A stretch of DNA of 64,000 nucleotides. Source: Tulasnella sp. 424 (lineage: Eukaryota; Basidiomycota; Agaricomycetes; Cantharellales; Tulasnellaceae). Where the stretch lies: assembly GCA_019633425.1 (NCBI GenBank), contig WSUB01000024.1, positions 287,856 to 351,855 of the forward strand, written 5' to 3'. The position numbers and the translations under genes were made by a program. Numbering within the stretch: position 1 is the first letter of the stretch; every line of letters begins with the position of its first letter. A model generated the notes under the pieces. It worked only from the letters and a program-made list of their open reading frames with translations, did not search any database and was not told where the DNA came from. This document shows, piece after piece, positions 58,493-64,000 of this stretch.

Positions 58493-60888
58493 ATGACGGG
58501 TTCAGGGAACATTCGTCTGATGCAAGTGGACCAAAAGGACGACGCCGACCGTCGTGGTTCGCAAGGGTCCGATCCAGGCGATTCTGGCAGTCCGTCCCAG
58601 CCACTGGCAAGCAGCAAATTAATACGTTCCGCCCGAGTCACAAAGAGCCATCGTAAACGCTCACCGTAACACGTTTCGACGTAGAGGGATAAACTTCAGA
58701 AATTTGCGGAATGGCAAATCGATCCGTCCTCTATCGAATTCCCAGCAGACGGCCTGGAGTTTCGCGGAGGATTTGCGACCGTTTCACGCGCGTTTTTGGT
58801 TTCTACTTCCGCCTCAAAGAGTAGCGCGGACAATCCAGCTCAGACCGGAGGCGAGAACGAGTCTGATGGTGGAAAGCCCAAGCTAAAGGTCTGTTCCGAT
58901 GCGACCCACTTTGTTTCCTACAACAAGTCACCGACCGAGTTGGCTTCCATATCTTAGGCCATAGCGGTAAAGAAACTTAAGATCGAGAATGGAAAGGACA
59001 AAGTGCGAGTTTTGGGGGTGAGAATAAGCTATCCCATCGCGTCGAGCTTCCGCATAGCGCTAACTCTTCTCAGTTGGCACTCAGGGAAGCGGGATTCTTA
59101 ACCGAGCTTTCTCACATAAACGTCGTCAAGCTTGAAGGATTTGTTGAAGATCTATCCGAGGATAGGGTCTGGCTGGTGTTCCCCTGGGCAGCCAACGGGA
59201 ATTTAAAGGACTTTGTGGCCTCCGCCGACTGGGAAATCCCAGAACGAATATGGCTTGTAAGACTAGGACCCTATCCTTCATGGCGCCCTCTGAAACCGTA
59301 TTATAGATAGACGATGTAGCCAGAGGAGTGGGGTACCTTCATACACAGAATCCACCGATCTACCATGGCGACCTCAAATCGGTGGGTCCGGATGATACTG
59401 TGATATGACGCTTTGCAAGCTTAACTCTTTGGTCTGTAGGCCAACGTATTGGTAAATCTGGGGTTTCGCGCAGTCATAACGAACTTTGGGTCCGCGCGTC
59501 GTCTCACCAAAAAGGATCCTCCTGTGCGACCCGAGAAAAGCAAAAAGGGCGCGCTGCCGGTACTGTTGCTCGAGACGGAATTTAGTGAAGCCACTAATAC
59601 CGTGACACTGAAAGGAAATCAATTTACGCTTCGTTGGGCCGCTCCGGAGCTGCTCATGGAAGATGAACCTGGCATAGAGCCTGGCATATGGAGCGATATC
59701 TGGGCACTGGGCTGGATATTCTACGAGGTATACCGAAATCCGGATATTGTTCTCGACAAAAGCTTACAATCAACACTGAATAGGTTATGACGAATTCAAT
59801 TCCATTTCAAAATGTCCAAAAGAACTCCGTCGTTATGATACATGTCATTCAGGGGAAGCTCCCCTCCGTTGCCGACCACGGCAGCATGGTCTTGATCCGG
59901 GAACTTTACTCACTAATGATCACGTGTTGGAGCATCGATCCCAGCAAGCGACCGACGGCTGAGGACTGTCGAAAGTCAATGAATTGGATGGCAAGTGCTG
60001 CTGGTTTTCCAATTTTCGAATGTGATCTGACTTATGCCCGTATAGCCCAGGATTATTCCCGATCCGGAGCGAGCCTCATATATGTCAGGTTCCCGAGCTC
60101 TTTCCCCCCAGCTGCTTATCAAACTGGGATACCTGCATCTAAATCAGGATGACTATATCAACGCGTCGAAGTTTTACACGGAAGCCTTGGGCATATGCAC
60201 GGATACCAGTGAAAATTCAAGCAAAGCTGAGGCTCTGTTCGGTCTGGCCCAGGTTCATAAGTTCCAAAACAAGTACCATGAGGCCGTTACAGTTTTCTCC
60301 GAGGCCATCCAGATTTACACCGACACTGGCAACCGACGCGGAAGAGCCGTTGCTCTGTGGGGCCTTGGCGAGGTGCATGGGCGTCAAGGCGAGTTCAGCG
60401 AAGCCGTCCCGCTCTACTCCGAGGCCGTCCAAATCTTCACCGACATCGGCAACATACAAGGAAGAGCCGACGCTTTGCGTGGGCTTGGTGATGTGCATGT
60501 AGCTCAAACCGAGTACAGCAAGGCCATGCCGCTCTACTCCGAGGTCATCCAAATCTGCACCGACATCGGCAACAGACAAGGAAAGGCCGAGGCTCTGTAT
60601 GGTCTTGCTGAGGTGCATCGGTGTCAGAAGCAATACGGCCAGGCCGTTCACCTTTTCTCAGAAGCCTTGCAAATATCTATCGACATTGGTAACAAACACA
60701 GAAGAGCTTGGACTCTGGTCGGCCTTGCCGACGTCCATTGCGACCAGGATCAGCTCGAAGATGCAATACGCCTTTTTGAACAAGCTGCCGGAATTTTGGA
60801 AGAAATCGGACATACTCAGGATGCAGCAGACGTATTAAACGCGGCCGCTGAAGCTCGTCGAAAACTCGAACCAGCGCAGGCGGAATGA
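58493..60888 (+). CDS. TKL-like kinase (probable pseudokinase) fused to six TPR units
   Basis: Starts MTGSGNIRLMQVDQKDDADR; exon 1 58493-58636. Kinase domain: FPADGLEFRGGFATVSRAF (glycine loop), AIAVKKLKI (ATP Lys), ALREAGFLTELSHINVVKLE, WLVFPWAANGNLKDF, YLHTQNPPIYHGDLKSANVL (HxD as HGD). Then comes VITNFGSARRL, where the DFG aspartate is replaced by Asn (59482-59490). RWAAPELLMED, IWSDIWALGWIFYEVM and PSKRPTAEDCRKSMNWM follow. A GC-AG intron (59991-60045) joins to the TPR part: six ~40-residue units (for example YSEAVQIFTDIGNIQGRADA, LRGLGDVHVAQTEYSKAMPL). About eight exons. Similar kinase-TPR proteins are abundant in some Cantharellales (recollection). Loss of the Mg-binding Asp predicts weak or no catalysis; it may act as a scaffold. 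Confidence 0.85.
60085..60840 (+). repeat. 120-bp tandem repeats encoding TPR units
   Basis: Six in-frame units of 120 bp, each with the pattern L-GL-(D/E)VH-x-QxxYxxAxxxYSEAxQIxTDIGNxxGRAxA. Units 2-5 are most alike, for example repeated GACATCGGCAACA and GGCCTTG-type blocks. This indicates recent internal duplication. Confidence 0.8.
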
Positions 60889-61683
60889 GGCTTTTGCCCA
60901 GACTTTCGAGATCGAGCGAGATTCGGTTTTTGATACCCGACTGTATTTCATGTTATGAATGTCTCTGTAGGAGACCGTAAGCTATGTATCCTGTTTACTG
61001 AGAGTCTGGCACTCCGTCTCGCTTATATGTATCTCGGACGCCTTCGAATCGATTACTCGCGTACCATGGGAGTTGAAGTTGAGCCGAACTATAAAAATTT
61101 GAACGATTGTCAGCGTTAGGGTGATCCAACCGGAATGCGACGAGGATTTCCGGGATTGCTTCATTTACCGCGGCGTTGCGCTTTATTGCACAAAGCCCAC
61201 TGGGGCGTATTGGATCTCGTCGACGACCAAACAGCACGCTTTCCTCTGGATTATACACGGCCGCTCAAATCGACATTATTATCATGCGTGAACATCAAGC
61301 AAGGAGGGAAAAAAGGAGAAGAGCCAAGCAAGCTGAAGTAGTAGTAGAGCTCCAGAAGAAAAAAAGGGACATGCAGGTAAAGTATGTATGCAGATATCGA
61401 TGGCCGGCGAGAGCAGACTTGAAAGAAGCAAGTGAAGGACAAAGGAAGAAGAAAGGAAAAGGAGCGTAAATGAAGTCTATTGTCTATGGATGGGATGAAA
61501 TGGCGAGGAACGTGTAGAGTAAGAGAGAAAAAATTGCCCCGAAGATACCGGACGGGTTCGATAGCTTGGAGAATTAGTTGCGGCTTTCGCGGCTTACGTC
61601 ACTGTAAGACCACCCCCAGTCAATCGTTGAACACTGTCAAGAATCCCAAATCCTGCTCACCGTTCGAACAGCCTGAGCTTCAA
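60889..61683. other. intergenic region
   Basis: Downstream of the kinase-TPR gene. Includes a purine-rich stretch at 61300-61470 on the plus strand. No gene recognised. Confidence 0.45.
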
Positions 61684-62181
61684 TCAATCGCTCAACACCA
61701 GCGTCTTATTCCTTAACGAGAGGAGCGGCGAAACGATTACACTCCTCCAGAGAACGAAAGTCGCAACACCGCCAGAGGCGAACTACACAGGCGCGTGAAC
61801 CAATTAAGGTCAACCGCCCGAGAGACGCAGAGAACTGACAAATTACTCACGTTTTCGTCCATGAAGGGTAAGTCGGTGATAGTCTTACCCAAACCCAATG
61901 TACGCCAAGCTTCCTTGACGGCTGTAATGGAGGGACGGATCTTGCTAACCTTGTTAAGCTCCTTGACAATAGACTCGGTTTCCTCGGCGTTGTTCTATTC
62001 GGCAAACCCTCTTAGTCCGACGTCTTGGTTTCCATCGCAAAAGAAAAGCGGACGACACACCCTGGCTTACCTTTCAGTCCCTCGGGCAACCACTCCTCTC
62101 CCCGCGCAGTTCAGCAAGCTCCTTCTCGGGCCCTTGTTTCTGGGCGAGTTTGCCGGAGAAGACGAAGGAGGTATCGGCCAT
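61684..62181 (-). pseudogene. small unknown gene, probably degenerate
   Basis: Minus-strand exons: MADTSFVFSGKLAQKQGPEK, a frameshifted EEWLPEGLK, then NNAEETESIVKELNKVSKIR, PSITAVKEAWRTLGLGKTIT, TDLPFMDEN and FASGGVATFVLWRSVIV. The central exon has clear coding character and clean GTGAGT…GTGTAG intron borders on one side. To connect exon 1, however, one must accept a one-base shift near 62100 and an in-frame TAG before NNAEE. Family not recognised. It could also be a real gene with an exon structure I failed to find. Confidence 0.45.
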
Positions 62182-62294
62182 CCTGAGTCGCCGCTTGGGC
62201 TGTCGGTGCGTACGAAGTAACAGAGCACTGTCGAAAAGCAACCGATCGCGCTAGCTTCAGAACCAGTGTTCTGGTTTCGCGGTGTTCCAGGTGG

Positions 62295-63470
62295 TTACAC
62301 CCACGTCTCCAACGTATAAACGTTGTGGACGCCCAACAACCTCAAATAATCATCCACCAACTGACCCGTCCTGTTTGTCTGATGCTGCGGCCACTGCGCC
62401 ATCAGGTCCCTTGTAATCGGCCTCCAAACGATCTGGCCTGTATCATTCTTCACCCCACGGTCTTGTCTTTGAGTTCCTTCACCAGGTCTTGGTGAGACCT
62501 CGATGTTCTGCTCCTTGAACGTCAACCCGATGTACTGGATCAGTTCCCGGCTGAACATGGGTAAGACGGTGGGTAGAGCTTTGACGAGGGTGACTTTGAG
62601 CGTGTCGGCAAGTTCAGGGTACCAGGACCAAAGGACGGCTTTGAGGAAATCGTGTAGTTTGCCTGAGAATTCGACGCCGTTGGACCGCCGCCTGACGACG
62701 ACTAAAGGACGCACGCGAGGTTAGTCTGAAGATGTCCGTCTCAAGGATGTTATGATGTCCAGCTTACTCATGCGCATTAGAAGATCGCCTTCGTCGCTCG
62801 GGGCGGGGAACGCGGCGGACTCTATGCAGTGCACGACGCGCTCGCGATGTTTCTCAGCGTCGGATAGTTCCTTCAAGAAGCAGGAGTGCTGGAAACAACG
62901 AATGGCCATATTGCGAGGAGGAATGACGTCACGATCAGCAAAATGCTTAAACAAAACCAACGATATCCCGGGCTCGCTGATCTCACCTCCTTTGACGCCG
63001 GGAATGCCTGACCTCTGCTCTCAGCGAAGACAGCGTAGGCTGGGATATCATAAGGAAATGTCATGTTGTTTACGTCTCTCTTGATGTCTGACAAGTCGGT
63101 GACCGTGACTTGCTTGTTGTGAGGTTTGACTTTGAGAGCCTCGGCTGCGTAGATCGGCGCTTGGCGTGCTTTGTGTCGGGCGACATAGCAAGGGGCTTGG
63201 ATGATCGAGCAGGCTTCGAGAATTCCAGCTGCGAATGAGGGAAGCAGAGGCGTGAAGAGGAAGTACTAACGTGGGCCGGTGACATAAGTGCGTGCAATAG
63301 GTGCCGGCGAGAGATTTACGGTGGGTTAGAGAATTGCAGTCTGGACTGGGTAAATAACCGATCGGGAAGACTCACGACTTTGTAGTTAATCCTCGGTGTC
63401 CACGTTCTTCAGTATGTCTGTCGCAGCCCACCCACTCCCGAGAATGACGGCGATCTTGTTATCCTAATCA
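62295..63470 (-). pseudogene. decayed type II (alternative, NDE-type) NADH dehydrogenase
   Basis: Pieces in family order on the minus strand: NKIAVILGSGWAATDILKNV (first Rossmann motif, then TAA), SIIQAPCYVARHKARQAPIY, MTFPYDIPAYAVFAES, CFLKELSDAEKHRERVVHCI, ESAAFPAPSDEGDLLMRM, VEFSGKLHDFLK, WYPELADTLKVTLVKALPTV, LPMFSRELIQYIG, RPITRDLMAQWPQHQTNRTG and LVDDYLRLLGVHNVYTL. Lesions: frame changes, a stop after NVDTED, the second nucleotide-binding motif GGGPT changed to RRRSN (62680-62694), loss of the WATGN loop before RPITRDL, and no C-terminal third. Intact homologues are peripheral mitochondrial NADH:ubiquinone oxidoreductases. Clearly non-functional. Confidence 0.8.
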
Positions 63471-64000
63471 AAGGGCTTTTACCCCGCTGGTGGGTGAGTT
63501 CCCTGGGTCTCACACTACATGAAAGCTGCGGTCGTGTCAAGCACGGTGACCAAGGTAACGTGGTCAGCGCTCGGCGCCATCGTAGTGGCATTGGGATGGT
63601 GTCCTGGGTTTCTATGGCCCGAGCCGTCCGAGACGTCTTGAATAGCCTTGAGGAGGTGGATGATCCGACCGGCAGGGTTCGAGCCTGCGGCCTGAGAGCG
63701 ACGGTATTGAGAGTCCTCCTTGCGGCTGTTCAAGATTGTGGACTATGTCGTCGAGCACACGATGTCGTGCTAGACGCTCGGCGTAGGCCTATGGCTGTGT
63801 GTAGGGGAAGATGTTAGGATTTGGGGGAGCTCGAGGGAATGACAGGCTGAGGAGGCGGGAAGTGACGTAAGCACTTGTGCCTGAACACTTTGGGTTGACC
63901 ACTGGCAACCCCGATCTCGTAGAATATAAAGCTAACAGGGCCGTGCAAGCCCGGCAGTGCCCGCTACCTTGAGGGAAGGCTGTCTCATAGAAATACAGGC
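63471..64000. other. window end, no gene recognised
   Basis: Possibly includes remains of the 5' part of the decayed NADH dehydrogenase. ORFs on both strands overlap and none has family resemblance. Confidence 0.4.

Noticed and set aside
60085..60840. 120-bp repeats considered as a minisatellite or CRISPR-like array
   Set aside because: Repeats are in frame and encode TPR helices; no constant repeat/variable spacer structure.
63664..63690. T-arm-like hairpin GCAGGGTTCGAGCCTGC suggesting a tRNA
   Set aside because: The loop is offset by one base from a proper TTCRANY T-loop, and the following GGCCTGA has no matching acceptor strand, anticodon or D arm upstream.

Overview
The window looks like nuclear DNA of a filamentous basidiomycete (Agaricomycetes). 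Genes have many short GT-AG introns, mostly about 50-75 nt. The content includes a CHS7 chitin synthase chaperone, a DUF6533 membrane protein, families of F-box proteins and a TKL-like kinase fused to 40-residue TPR units. The kinase-TPR type and the F-box expansion remind me of Cantharellales (Tulasnella/Rhizoctonia relatives), but that is inference. No prokaryotic, viral or intact transposon genes were seen.

Layout. 1-5600: gene-poor and decayed, with one short secreted CBM1 cellulose-binding protein or relic. 6492-20300: a housekeeping block holding a G-protein alpha subunit, ribosomal protein uS3, LSM1, an aquaglyceroporin, CHS7, an Stm1/HABP4-type RNA-binding protein and a small coiled-coil protein. 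20287-28749: a class-1A dihydroorotate dehydrogenase (DHODH) divergent from an F-box gene; the F-box gene, its promoter and about 15 codons of DHODH were tandemly duplicated, and a third diverged F-box copy follows. 29287-33211: DUF6533 protein and another F-box gene. 33494-35600: decayed MFS transporter and apparent gene desert. 35607-43026: Cld1/ABHD-type hydrolase, an acidic unknown protein, frataxin, the GPI-transamidase subunit PIG-S and unknown protein X. 43305-53430: a tandem array of four F-box units with a period near 2.62 kb. 53431-64000: DAHP synthase, ribosomal protein eS19 with a 97-residue extension, an unresolved gene, a kinase-TPR protein that looks like a pseudokinase, and decayed genes including a type II NADH dehydrogenase.

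Main discovery. The 2.62-kb array can be explained to within a few bases. The ancestral order was [gene X, +][F-box, -][divergent promoter][DAHP synthase, +]. The repeated unit runs from the last ~90 codons of X through the F-box gene and promoter to codon 5 of DAHP synthase. Each internal junction therefore fuses the DAHP synthase start (ATG AGC ATC ACA GT) to the tail of X. The DHODH/F-box pair shows the same logic independently. Two F-box families have thus been amplified together with the divergent promoter and first codons of a core biosynthetic gene. One fusion (45369-45656) is still an open 95-codon chimeric reading frame. In each array one F-box copy carries a single-base frameshift.

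A second theme is micro-exons: a predicted 1-nt exon in the G-alpha gene, 16-, 25- and 20-nt exons in the aquaglyceroporin and a 13-nt exon in the CBM1 gene. All are supported by reading-frame restoration and family alignment, but none by transcripts. Exon models were built by eye.
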